Positions 17,280 through 25,949 of a stretch of 64,000 nt of DNA are shown here, in pieces. The first letter of the stretch is position 1, and every line of letters begins with the position of its first letter. Both the position numbers and the translations under genes were made by a program. Source of the DNA: Rhizorhabdus sp049889055 (GTDB lineage: Bacteria > Pseudomonadota > Alphaproteobacteria > Sphingomonadales > Sphingomonadaceae); contig NZ_JBLTWO010000002.1 in NCBI RefSeq assembly GCF_049889055.1, positions 248,001 to 312,000 on the forward strand, given 5' to 3'. Below the pieces are notes generated by a model, which saw only the letters and a list, made by a program, of their open reading frames with translations, did no database searches and was not told the DNA's origin.

Positions 17280-17933
17280 ATGAAGTTCTTCATCGATACC
17301 GCCGACACCGCCGACATCGCCGAAATGGCCGCCACCGGACTGCTCGATGGCGTCACCACCAACCCCTCGCTGATCGCCAAGTCGGGCAAGCAGTTCGTCG
17401 ACGTCATCGCCGAGATCTGCAAGATCGTCGACGGTCCGGTGTCGGCCGAGGTCGTCGCGCTCGACCATGCGACGATGATGAAGGAAGCCGAGGTCCTGCG
17501 GAAGATCGCCGACAATGTCTGCATCAAGGTGCCGCTGACGATGGACGGCCTGAAGACCTGCAAGGCGCTCTCCGACGACGGCACGATGGTCAACGTCACG
17601 CTCTGCTTCTCGGCTAATCAGGCGCTGCTGGCGGGCAAAGCCGGCGCGGCGTTCATCTCGCCTTTCGTCGGACGCCATGACGATATCGGTTTCGACGGCA
17701 TGCAGCTGATCGCAGACATCCGCCAGATCTATGACAATTACGACTTCGGGACCGAGATCCTCGTCGCCAGCGTCCGCCATCCGGTGCATGTGCTCGAGGC
17801 TGCCAAGATCGGCGCCGATGTGATGACCGCGCCGGCCTCGGTCATCCGCGCGCTGTTCAACCACCCGCTGACCGAAAAGGGCATTCAGGGCTTCATGGCC
17901 GACTGGGCCAAAACCGGACAGAGCATCCTCTGA
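17280..17933 (+). CDS. tal: transaldolase, short TalC/FSA subfamily
   Basis: 217-residue aldolase of the small transaldolase/fructose-6-phosphate aldolase family (pentose phosphate pathway). Seen: MKFFIDTADTADI, GVTTNPSLIAKSG and the Schiff-base Lys in CIKVPLT. The active-site Glu in VSAEVVA and the Phe in FISPFVGR correspond to positions where true FSA enzymes carry Gln and Tyr, so transaldolase activity is favoured over aldol cleavage of fructose 6-phosphate. This assignment rests on residue comparison from memory. Confidence 0.93.
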   Translation: MKFFIDTADTADIAEMAATGLLDGVTTNPSLIAKSGKQFVDVIAEICKIVDGPVSAEVVALDHATMMKEAEVLRKIADNVCIKVPLTMDGLKTCKALSDDGTMVNVTLCFSANQALLAGKAGAAFISPFVGRHDDIGFDGMQLIADIRQIYDNYDFGTEILVASVRHPVHVLEAAKIGADVMTAPASVIRALFNHPLTEKGIQGFMADWAKTGQSIL

Positions 17934-18268
17934 TCCCTCTGCTCCTCCTGCTGGCGGACGCGCCGGCGGCGATGCCGCTCGACAAGGCCATCGCCGCCGC
18001 GACCGACTGCCAGCGCGGCAAGAGTGGAGAGATAGTGGTCTGTCGGCGCGGGCAGGGGAGCGAACGCTACCGCATTCCCGAGAGCTTGCGCGATCCTGGC
18101 TTCGATTTTTCCGACATGGGGGTCGAAGGGGTGTCGCGCGAACGGCATCGCCTGCTGGACTCGGGGGCGAGCGGCATAGGCTCCTGTTCGGCCTCGGGCG
18201 CAGGAGGAGCGAGTGGCTGCCTGGCTCAGAAATTCCGGCAGTGGGAGCAGCAGAAGGCCGGCCATTGA
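17930..18268 (+). CDS. small exported protein with unusual start
   Basis: The frame encodes LIPLLLLLADAPAAMPLDKAIAAATDCQ and onwards, a clear signal peptide followed by a short mature part with Cys (DCQ, VVCRR, GSCSASGAGGASGCL). The first ATG is at 17972, after the hydrophobic core, and would lose the signal peptide. No ATG, GTG or TTG lies just upstream in frame, so translation probably begins at the CTG at 17930, which overlaps the transaldolase stop (CTGA). Function unknown; disulfides likely if exported. If CTG is not used, the gene starts at 17972 with 98 residues. Confidence 0.55.
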   Translation: MIPLLLLLADAPAAMPLDKAIAAATDCQRGKSGEIVVCRRGQGSERYRIPESLRDPGFDFSDMGVEGVSRERHRLLDSGASGIGSCSASGAGGASGCLAQKFRQWEQQKAGH

Positions 18269-18356
18269 TCGGCTGTTTCAGTCAAGTTTCCCTTACGGAC
18301 ATGGGAATCAGCGCCATCGCCATTGTGCGTTAACCATTGTCGGTTAGACTGCCGGC

Positions 18357-18917
18357 ATGGGAAGCGTGATCGACTTCGAAGTCGGCGCTATGGCGTCGCT
18401 AAAGAGGCGGGTTGCCGAGGTCGAAGAGGCCAATCAGGACCTCATCGCCTTCGCTCGCGGCCATTCGGGCGCGGTCTCCTCGATCCACGCAGCCGTGCTG
18501 GCGGCGACCGAGGCGGAGAGCCTCGATCACCTGATCCACATCGTGACGCAGATGTGGCCCGATATATTGGGCCTCGATGCCGTTTCGATGGCTCTGTTCG
18601 TCGACGAGGGCGGTCTTCGGGCGGATGCCTCGGGCGTCCAGTTCGTAGAACGGCGGCTGGTCGAACGCTCGATTGAAGGCGTCGATGCGGTCGTGATGCG
18701 CGGGGTCGATCGAGGCCATCCGCTGTTCGGACCGGCTTCCGAACTCATTCGTGCCGAAGCGTTGATCAGGCTGCCTGGCGACGGGCCTTCGCCGGGCGGC
18801 ATTCTCATGCTCGGACAGCGACGGCCTATGGGGTTCGATAACCGGGCCGGTTCCGAACTGCTGAGTTTCCTCGGGGCGATGCTGTCCCGTCTCGTCCTGC
18901 GCTGGCTGCTTCCCTGA
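18357..18917 (+). CDS. DUF484 family protein
   Basis: 186 residues with a GAF-like fold typical of DUF484. The N-terminal coiled coil reads MASLKRRVAEVEEANQDLIAFARGH, followed by AVLAATEAESLDHLIHIV and a C-terminal GRSLGxLxxGS-like region here replaced by GGILMLGQRRPMGFDNRAGSELLSFLGAMLSRLV. It lies 16 bp upstream of xerC, the same gene pair as yigA-xerC in E. coli. The role is unknown; the pairing suggests a link to chromosome dimer resolution. Confidence 0.82.
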   Translation: MGSVIDFEVGAMASLKRRVAEVEEANQDLIAFARGHSGAVSSIHAAVLAATEAESLDHLIHIVTQMWPDILGLDAVSMALFVDEGGLRADASGVQFVERRLVERSIEGVDAVVMRGVDRGHPLFGPASELIRAEALIRLPGDGPSPGGILMLGQRRPMGFDNRAGSELLSFLGAMLSRLVLRWLLP

Positions 18918-18933
18918 CGCCGGAGCCGGGCCT

Positions 18934-19869
18934 ATGCTCGGCGCCATGCAGACGCTTCACCTGGACGATCATCCCGCGCGGCTTCTGGCTGCGCAATGGG
19001 GCGAGCATCTGCTGCGCGACCGGCGGCGCTCGGCGCATACGGTGCGCGCCTATGTCGCGACCGCGCATCGTCTGGTCGGCTTCCTTGGGCAGCATCTGGG
19101 GCGACCGGTCGATACCGCCGCGCTCACCGCGATCGAGCGGGGCGACCTGCGCGCCTTTCTGGCCGAACGCCGATCCGGTGGGCTCGCCAATATCTCGGCC
19201 GCGCGCGAGCTTTCGGCCGTCCGCGCGTTCCTGACATATGCGGGCGAGGCATCGGGTGTGCCGAAGCGGGTGAACATCCGCGGCCCGAGGACGAAGAAGG
19301 GGCTGCCCCGGCCGGTCGCGCCGGGCGATGTGCAGGATATCGTCGACGATGCCGCCGAGTCCGCCAGCGCGCCGTGGATCTCTGCGCGTGATCAGGCCGT
19401 GCTGCTGCTTCTCTACGGCGCGGGCCTGCGCATCGGCGAGGCAGTGGGTTTGACCGGTGCGATCCTGCCGCTCGGCGAGACGATGCAGGTCACCGGCAAG
19501 CGCGGCAAGACGCGCGTAGTGCCGATGCTGCCGCCGGTTCGGGAGGCGGTGGAGCTTTATGTTAGGCTCTGCCCCTACGGCACATCACGCGACGAGCCGC
19601 TGTTCAGAGGCGCGCGGGGCGGGGCGCTCGCGCCCGAACTGATCCGGAAGGCCGTGCGCGCGGCGCGGGTGCGGCTGGGTCTCGATGACCGCACGACGCC
19701 CCATGCGTTGCGGCACAGCTTTGCGACCCATCTCCTCGGGCGCGGTGCCGATCTCCGCTCGCTTCAGGAACTGCTCGGCCATGCCAGCCTGTCGTCGACG
19801 CAGGTCTACACCGGCGTCGATACCGCGCATCTGATGGACGTCTATCGCAACGCCCATCCCCGCGCCTGA
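18934..19869 (+). CDS. xerC: tyrosine recombinase XerC
   Basis: Site-specific recombinase that, with XerD at dif, resolves chromosome dimers. The N-terminal SAM-like DNA-binding half (RRSAHTVRAYVATAHRLVGFLG) precedes the catalytic half with Arg in YGAGLRIGEAVGL, Lys in GKRGKTRVVPM, HALRHSFATHLL, LGHASLSSTQVYTGVD (His and the nucleophile Tyr). 311 residues. GGAG is 8 bp before the ATG; an in-frame ATG four codons on is also possible. Its DUF484 partner argues for a housekeeping XerC rather than a phage integrase. Confidence 0.92.
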   Translation: MLGAMQTLHLDDHPARLLAAQWGEHLLRDRRRSAHTVRAYVATAHRLVGFLGQHLGRPVDTAALTAIERGDLRAFLAERRSGGLANISAARELSAVRAFLTYAGEASGVPKRVNIRGPRTKKGLPRPVAPGDVQDIVDDAAESASAPWISARDQAVLLLLYGAGLRIGEAVGLTGAILPLGETMQVTGKRGKTRVVPMLPPVREAVELYVRLCPYGTSRDEPLFRGARGGALAPELIRKAVRAARVRLGLDDRTTPHALRHSFATHLLGRGADLRSLQELLGHASLSSTQVYTGVDTAHLMDVYRNAHPRA

Positions 19870-19902
19870 CCCCGGCAGGCAGCGGGGAAGGCTGTCGTTC
19901 GA

Positions 19903-22900
19903 TCAGCGCTTCGCCAGCGTCCGGTTCGGGACATAATCGTTGAGGTCGGCCACGTCGCTGACCTTCCACGGCATGCCCCGCGAGTTGAGATAGAGCTTCT
20001 CCATCTCGTTGCGCTTGAACGGACGCGAACCGACACGGCCGAAGATCGCGATCTGGTTGCCGCTCTCGTCGACGCCACGGTCGCGGTCGAGGCCCTTGGA
20101 CAGCGACAGCGCCGGCGTAGGCGTCTTCGCCCAGGCAATCAGCTCGGGCTTCGGCGCGGGCGAGAAGCCGTAGAAATTGGGCTGGCTGTCGGGCGAGGTC
20201 AACTGGATCACCTTCAACCCGTTCCGGCCGTCCGCGACATAGGCGAACAGCGAGGCATTGGTGGTACCGACGATCACGTCCTCCGCATCGTTCAGCCGGC
20301 CGTCGAAGGTCACCTTCTGATAGAGCTTCGGCTTCAGCGGCCGGGTGATGTCGACGATCACCAGACCGTCCTGCTTCGCGGCGACATAGGCATAGGTCCG
20401 CGCGAGATAGACGCGCTGCGCGTTCGCCAGCGGCACGGTCGCCTCGGGCACCAGCACCGGGCGGTCGAGATGGGTTACGTCGATCAGCTGCAGGCCGTCG
20501 GCGGTGGTCACCCACAGATAGCGGAACTGCAGCGCCGAGGCGCGGGCGTCGCGCAGCGGGATCGTTGCGGCCAGCTTCGGCGCCTTCGGATCGTTCAGGT
20601 CGACGACGACCAGACCGACATTGGCCGTGATATAGGCATAGTTGCCGCCAAGGGTGATGTGGCGGGCGCCCGCCAGCACATTGTTGGCGTTCCAGGTGAC
20701 GGTCCGCTTGAGGAAGTTGTTGCGCGGCTCGCCATCGGCCAGCGTCTCGACATTGACGACGATCAGCCCTTCCACCGAGTCCGTGACGAAGGCGTAGCGA
20801 TAAATTTCGCCCATCTTCTGTTCCTGGTTCTCGGGATAATATTTGACGATGTGATCGTTGCGCTCGGTCGAGATCGGCTGGCCGGTCGGCAGCGCCATGC
20901 AGGTCGCGTTGTTGCTCGCGACGTGCGTGTCGTGGCCGAGCGGCGAGAAGGGCGCCGTCAGGATGCGCTGCGAGGTGCCCTTGTTGGCGATCGAGGCGAC
21001 GTCATAGACGCGGAAGCCGCCCTTGCCCTCGGCGACGAAGAAATATTCGCCGCGCAGCTGGACGCAGCGGGCCGCGCCATTGGTCGGGTGATGGGTGTTG
21101 GCGAACTCCTCGACGGCGTCGGGCTCACCCGACAGCTTCTTGCCGAAGCGCGTGCCGCGCACCCATTCGATCAGCTCGCGATCGTGCGACAGATGCTGCT
21201 TGTACCAATCGGGATAGGCATATTTGTGCAGATAGGAGCCGATCACCGCCTGCGGCTCGCTCCACTCGGTCACGCGGATCGCCTCGATGCCCTTTTCCAG
21301 GCCGGTCCAGGCGTTCATGCCGACGAAGTTGACGAAGTTCGTCCCCAGCAGATTGAGCTGCGCCATGATCGCGTTGTTGTCGTCTTCCTGCGACAGGTGG
21401 CAGTCGGTGCAGCGCTTCGTCTCGGTCTTGCGGACCGTGTGCGGGAAGTGCGGCGCGAAGGCCTGGCTCGAATAGCCGGCCGAGGAGATTGGCGGCTGCT
21501 GGATGTAGATCCGCTCGCGGTTGAGGTTGGTCGAGGACAGCACCAGCGCCGAGGTGGACCGGATCGGGGCGATGATATTGCCCTTGGTGGTCTGGTGGAT
21601 GCCGAGCTGGAACATCTCGTCGCGCGCGACCTGCGGGTTGTAGGTCGCGAAGTTTCGCGTCTCGACGCCGTCATATTTGTGCGTCGTCGTCTTCCAGTTG
21701 GCTTCGATCGGCAAGTGGCAGCCGCCGCATGACGTCGTCCACGACAGGTGGCAGGTGAAGCAGGCCATGTTGTCGGCATTGTGCGCGCGGTCCTCGGGCG
21801 CGATGCCGGGGCCCCAGCTGAACTTGCCGGTCTCGACGCCCGCCTTGCCCATCAGCTTCGACCGGGCAGCGAGGGGATTGAAATAGGCGCTCGACCGGTC
21901 GACGGACTCACGGACGAGCGACACTTTCCACTCGAGTTTGGGATCGACGATCGACCGCTGGATCAGGACCCGCTCGCCCTTGGCGTCGACGGTCCATTCG
22001 AAGCGGCGTTTGCCATCCTGGTTGCGCAGAAGTGACAGGTCGGTGCCTCCCGGAGGCGCCGCCGGACCCGAAGTGCGCAGCGTCGGGAAAGCATCCGGCG
22101 TGCCGTGGCAGTCCTTGCAGCCGATCTCGACCGCATTGGCGACCTCGCCATAGATCAGGCCATTGCCATGGCTGTCCTGTGCGAAGTGGCAGTCGGCGCA
22201 CTGCATGCCCTTCTCGGCGTGGATGTCCATCATGTGGACCGCCTTGCCCTTCTGCTCGCCGATCTCGGCGAACATGCCGGTGCCATTCTTGCGGAACTTT
22301 TCGGGGTCGTCGGGCGACACGATCTTGCCGTCGGCATCGAGCAGATTGCCTTCGCGATCGCGCTTGTAGATCGCGCGGAAGTTCCAGCCATGGCCGTGAT
22401 AGTCGGCGAACTGGGTGTCCTTCGCCTTCGGGTTCACATCGTCATAGACGTTACGCAGGAAATCCAGATCACCCCATTTGCCGATCGCAGCGGCGGCCTC
22501 AGGGTTGCGTTCCTGCACGGCATGGCGCTCGGCGATCGTCGGGTTCTTCTGCTTCTCGGGCCACATCAGCGGCGCGTCGGACTCATAATCCCACATCGTG
22601 TAGCCGAGGTAGCTGTTCAGGAAGATGTTGGGCTGGTGCATGTGGCAGTTCATGCACTGGGCGGTCGGGATCGCCTTGGTGAAGGCGTGCTGGATCGGGT
22701 GACCCTTTTCCTTCATCGGCCCGACCGGATGGCCGGCGATGCCCTTGCCGTCGTGCGAAGCGCCGTCGCCATGGTCGTCGCGGTCATGATCGGGCGCCGG
22801 TGCGCCGTGATGGCCGCCGCCGCCATGGCCTTCGCCATGGCCGTCGTCCGCCGGTTCCAGCTTGTCCTTGATCGTCGGGTCGACCGTCGCGGTCTGACCG

Positions 22901-24006
22901 TCACGGCCATATTTGGCATAGATCAGGCTATGCTTGGGTTCGCGGTCGTTCGCATAGACGACGTGACAACCCGCGCAGCCCGAATTGCGATAGTCGCCGG
23001 GCTGGTCGTTGGTTCCCATGAACCACATGAACGGGTCGTTGAGGCGCGTCTTGTGGATGTTGAGAACCGGGATCGCGACGCGCAGACCGGTGCCGGGGCC
23101 ACGGTTCGATTGCTTGAGGTCGGGTCGGCCCGGTTCTTCGAGCCGCTGGATGCTGCCGCTGAGGTTGGGCAGGCCGATCTCGGCAAAAGTGCTGTTGATC
23201 GTCCGGCCGCCGCGCTCGAACACGCGGAAGATGTCGCCCGGCGGGATCACATGCCAGGTCGGCAGCGGGTACATCACCGGCAGGGCGCCGCGCGCCTTTT
23301 GCTCGGGTGTCACGGTGCCAGCCGGGGTGCCCGGCGACTTGATCTGCGCCGGCTGACCGTCCGAGGTGTAGGCCTCGCCGAAGATGTAATTCTTGTAGGG
23401 GACTATGCCGTTATTATAGGCGCCGCCGCCCCACAGCATCGCGCCGGTCGACATCAGCGAGCGTTCGGCCGCCTGGATGATCTCGACGTGACAGGCGCCG
23501 CAGGCCTGGCGCGCGACGCGATAGTCCGACGGATTGACGAAGCGGATATATTCCGGGGCTTCCTTGTTGAGCAGGGTGTAGCTGCGCTTCGGATTGGCCG
23601 AGGATGGCCAGTGCCAGCCCTTTGGATATTTGGGCAGGACATGCGCCTTGTCGCGCGCCTGGACATAGGCGGCATCGGCCATCTGCAGGCCCGGCTGAAC
23701 GCGTACCGAGGCGTCGCCGCCATGGCAGTCGACGCAGCCGAGGACGACTGCCTCGCTCTGGTGCATGGTTTTGCGATCGGAGGCGGTGTGGCAGGAGATA
23801 CAGCCGTCGCTCTTGGCATCGGCCTGTGTCCAGTCCTGCGTGCGCGGGGCATCGCCGAACTTGGGATAGATGCGCGCGACCGGCTTTTCGCCTTCGGATG
23901 CTGGAGCCACCGAGGGGAGCGAGACCAGCGCGGCGACCGCTGCCGCCAGCGCCAATGCGCCGCGAGCCGCCCATCGCATCGTCGTCATCGATCCCAAAGC
24001 CCCCAT
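19903..24006 (-). CDS. decaheme c-type cytochrome fused to a LVIVD beta-propeller
   Basis: 1367-residue exported protein. A signal peptide (about residues 10-36) precedes ten CxxCH heme sites, with first Cys at about residues 69, 91, 169, 344, 451, 603, 630, 749, 760 and 866. Residues about 389-425 form a Gly/His/Asp-rich linker with a run of His. After residue about 985 six repeats of the LVIVD type follow (GFRVYDV, GLIVVNV, GLVVVDL, GLQLIDV, GLVIVDI, GLKVIQL), predicted to make a beta-propeller. Last gene of a four-gene operon, 8 bp after the barrel gene, with AGGA before its ATG. Likely carries electrons across or at the outer membrane; the partner and acceptor are unknown. Confidence 0.88.
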   Translation of the reverse strand: MGALGSMTTMRWAARGALALAAAVAALVSLPSVAPASEGEKPVARIYPKFGDAPRTQDWTQADAKSDGCISCHTASDRKTMHQSEAVVLGCVDCHGGDASVRVQPGLQMADAAYVQARDKAHVLPKYPKGWHWPSSANPKRSYTLLNKEAPEYIRFVNPSDYRVARQACGACHVEIIQAAERSLMSTGAMLWGGGAYNNGIVPYKNYIFGEAYTSDGQPAQIKSPGTPAGTVTPEQKARGALPVMYPLPTWHVIPPGDIFRVFERGGRTINSTFAEIGLPNLSGSIQRLEEPGRPDLKQSNRGPGTGLRVAIPVLNIHKTRLNDPFMWFMGTNDQPGDYRNSGCAGCHVVYANDREPKHSLIYAKYGRDGQTATVDPTIKDKLEPADDGHGEGHGGGGHHGAPAPDHDRDDHGDGASHDGKGIAGHPVGPMKEKGHPIQHAFTKAIPTAQCMNCHMHQPNIFLNSYLGYTMWDYESDAPLMWPEKQKNPTIAERHAVQERNPEAAAAIGKWGDLDFLRNVYDDVNPKAKDTQFADYHGHGWNFRAIYKRDREGNLLDADGKIVSPDDPEKFRKNGTGMFAEIGEQKGKAVHMMDIHAEKGMQCADCHFAQDSHGNGLIYGEVANAVEIGCKDCHGTPDAFPTLRTSGPAAPPGGTDLSLLRNQDGKRRFEWTVDAKGERVLIQRSIVDPKLEWKVSLVRESVDRSSAYFNPLAARSKLMGKAGVETGKFSWGPGIAPEDRAHNADNMACFTCHLSWTTSCGGCHLPIEANWKTTTHKYDGVETRNFATYNPQVARDEMFQLGIHQTTKGNIIAPIRSTSALVLSSTNLNRERIYIQQPPISSAGYSSQAFAPHFPHTVRKTETKRCTDCHLSQEDDNNAIMAQLNLLGTNFVNFVGMNAWTGLEKGIEAIRVTEWSEPQAVIGSYLHKYAYPDWYKQHLSHDRELIEWVRGTRFGKKLSGEPDAVEEFANTHHPTNGAARCVQLRGEYFFVAEGKGGFRVYDVASIANKGTSQRILTAPFSPLGHDTHVASNNATCMALPTGQPISTERNDHIVKYYPENQEQKMGEIYRYAFVTDSVEGLIVVNVETLADGEPRNNFLKRTVTWNANNVLAGARHITLGGNYAYITANVGLVVVDLNDPKAPKLAATIPLRDARASALQFRYLWVTTADGLQLIDVTHLDRPVLVPEATVPLANAQRVYLARTYAYVAAKQDGLVIVDITRPLKPKLYQKVTFDGRLNDAEDVIVGTTNASLFAYVADGRNGLKVIQLTSPDSQPNFYGFSPAPKPELIAWAKTPTPALSLSKGLDRDRGVDESGNQIAIFGRVGSRPFKRNEMEKLYLNSRGMPWKVSDVADLNDYVPNRTLAKR

Positions 24007-24014
24007 GTACGTCC

Positions 24015-25949
24015 TCAGTAGGTCAGGATCGCGTTGAACAGCACCGAATAATATCGGTTGTCCCCGCGTGAATTGGTGAACAGGTCGGCAAAGCCCTTCG
24101 ACGGGTCGAGCACCGCGCCGGACAGGCGAAACACCACGTTCTGGATCATCGACGGGCGCCAGATCAGCGCGCCCGACAGGTCCCAGCCGATCGATTTCGG
24201 AATGCTGCCTTCATTGCGGAGCTCGCGCAGCGTCGCCGTATTCTCGAACCACAGCCGGTTGAGGTTGGCCGACAGGCGCAGTTGCGGCGCCAGATCGAAG
24301 TCCGCACCGACGCCGAGCAGCATCGTGCCCGGATTGTTGAAGTTGGACTGGCCTTCTTCCTTGGTGGTGCGCAGGTCGTTGATGATGCCGTTGCGCGGCG
24401 AGATCGACACATTGACACCGCCGCCTGCGAAGGGAATCGCCTGGCGGATCCAGTAGCTGGTGTCGGCGCCGGCAAAGATCGGGTTCTCGAAAATCGCCGA
24501 GAAGCCGTTCTCCGTATTGTCCTTCGGATCGCCGTCGCCCGAGGTGTAGAGACCGGACCCGCGGATTCGGATCCAGTCGAGATCGTAGCTCAGCTCGGCT
24601 GCGGCGAAGAGCGAGCGGATCTTGGCCGGACGCGAAGTGAAGAAGCTGTTCCGGTCCTTACCGAAAGCGCCATAAATGCTGCTCGACAGGTTGAAGCGCT
24701 TTACACGGCCGTCGAGGCTGTAGCCGACATAATAAACGTCATAGTCGCGCGGACGTTGATCGCCGAGCAGGGCGGGTCGGGTCGGAAAACCATTATGATC
24801 GGTCACGCGGCGACGATCGCGGTTCCAGTTGGCCGTGAACGACGCGAGCGACGTCAGGCCGGGGATCGGGAAATCCTGTACGAACAGGTTGCCGTGGAAG
24901 ACATAATCCTTGCGCGGGCGCCGGGTGATATCGTTCAGGCCGCTGTTGGTGTCCTTTTCGAGCCGCCACAGCAACGCGACATTATACTGATAGCGGTTAT
25001 TGTCGCGATTGCCGAACAGGCGGACGCCCAACTGGTTGTCCTGAAACAGAAAACCCCGGAAGTCGAAATTGAACGGCTGGATGCCGATGCGCAGCGAGTC
25101 GAAGTCGAAGCGGTCCGAACGGTTGCCCAGATGCTTGTCGACGAACAATTCCTGCAGGCCGAGAAAGCTGTCGGTCCGGTGCGACGGGCGCGAGGATTCG
25201 ACGTGGAGGACGCGGCGTTCCTCGACGTTGACGTAATTGACCTGATAGGCGAGCGCGATGCGGTATTCGACATCCGGCGGCTTATAGGCAGTCGACCCCT
25301 TGGTCAGGCCGGCACCCAGGATGAAGGTCTGCGCGAGCACCAGGCTCTTCTGGCGGCCGAAGGTATCGATCGCTCCCGGATAGGAGCTGGTCTGGTCGGC
25401 CACCGGCGTCGGGAAGGAGCGGGGTTCGACGACCGTATCGGACACGCCGTTCAAGCCGAAGAACCAGTCGTCGCCGGTGATCGGCAGGAAGAAAGGCTTC
25501 TTGTCCAACTGGATCGGACGATCACCCTTCAGGCCGTTCTGGTGATAGGGGTCGAAGGGCGAATGGCAGGTCGCCTGCAGGCCGACGAAATTCTTGTCGG
25601 GGCACAGAGCTTTTACCAGACGCCAGCGGTCCGGAATCGGAAACTGGTCGATCGGAAAAGCCTCGGGCGGCGGAGCCGCGACCGCGCCGATATTCTCCTG
25701 CTTCACCGCCGGGGGCAGCGTTTCGACATAGCCCGGCCGGCGGCGACCATCGATCATCGGCTCGGCGGCGTTGGCGCCTGGCGTTCCCGGTGCAACGGCG
25801 GAGGGCGTGGCAAGAAGGCTATCTCCAGCCGCGCCTTCGGCCATGTCCGCGCTGGCTGGAGCAGCCACCATCGTGCCGCCAGTCTCAGGCGCGGCGGATG
25901 CCAGCGCAGCCGCTTGCAATAGAAGGGTGGAGAGCGCTGCTGCCATCAT
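24015..25949 (-). CDS. outer-membrane beta-barrel protein of the multiheme operon
   Basis: 644 residues. A signal sequence (MMAAALSTLLLQAAALASA) and an Ala/Pro-rich linker precede a barrel-like body with alternating strands (FDFRGFLFQDNQLGVRLFGNRDNN, YNVALLWRLEKD, VYYVGYSLDGRVKRFNLSSSIYGAFG) and a C-terminal aromatic-ending strand (YYSVLFNAILTY). A region near residue 120 reads CPDKNFVGLQATCHSPFDPYHQNGLKGD. The start ATG overlaps the stop of the lipoprotein gene (ATGA). I do not recognise a named family; it may be the barrel through which a cytochrome is threaded, by analogy with MtrB/PioB, to which I see no direct similarity. Confidence 0.75.
   Translation of the reverse strand: MMAAALSTLLLQAAALASAAPETGGTMVAAPASADMAEGAAGDSLLATPSAVAPGTPGANAAEPMIDGRRRPGYVETLPPAVKQENIGAVAAPPPEAFPIDQFPIPDRWRLVKALCPDKNFVGLQATCHSPFDPYHQNGLKGDRPIQLDKKPFFLPITGDDWFFGLNGVSDTVVEPRSFPTPVADQTSSYPGAIDTFGRQKSLVLAQTFILGAGLTKGSTAYKPPDVEYRIALAYQVNYVNVEERRVLHVESSRPSHRTDSFLGLQELFVDKHLGNRSDRFDFDSLRIGIQPFNFDFRGFLFQDNQLGVRLFGNRDNNRYQYNVALLWRLEKDTNSGLNDITRRPRKDYVFHGNLFVQDFPIPGLTSLASFTANWNRDRRRVTDHNGFPTRPALLGDQRPRDYDVYYVGYSLDGRVKRFNLSSSIYGAFGKDRNSFFTSRPAKIRSLFAAAELSYDLDWIRIRGSGLYTSGDGDPKDNTENGFSAIFENPIFAGADTSYWIRQAIPFAGGGVNVSISPRNGIINDLRTTKEEGQSNFNNPGTMLLGVGADFDLAPQLRLSANLNRLWFENTATLRELRNEGSIPKSIGWDLSGALIWRPSMIQNVVFRLSGAVLDPSKGFADLFTNSRGDNRYYSVLFNAILTY

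Noticed and set aside
18934..19869. XerC-like gene as a mobile-element integrase
   Set aside because: It is paired with DUF484 as in the chromosomal xerC locus and has no flanking repeats, tRNA or phage genes.
22105..24021. A 638-codon plus-strand open frame inside the decaheme gene
   Set aside because: The minus-strand product has ten heme motifs, a signal peptide and a propeller; the opposite frame has no recognisable domain.
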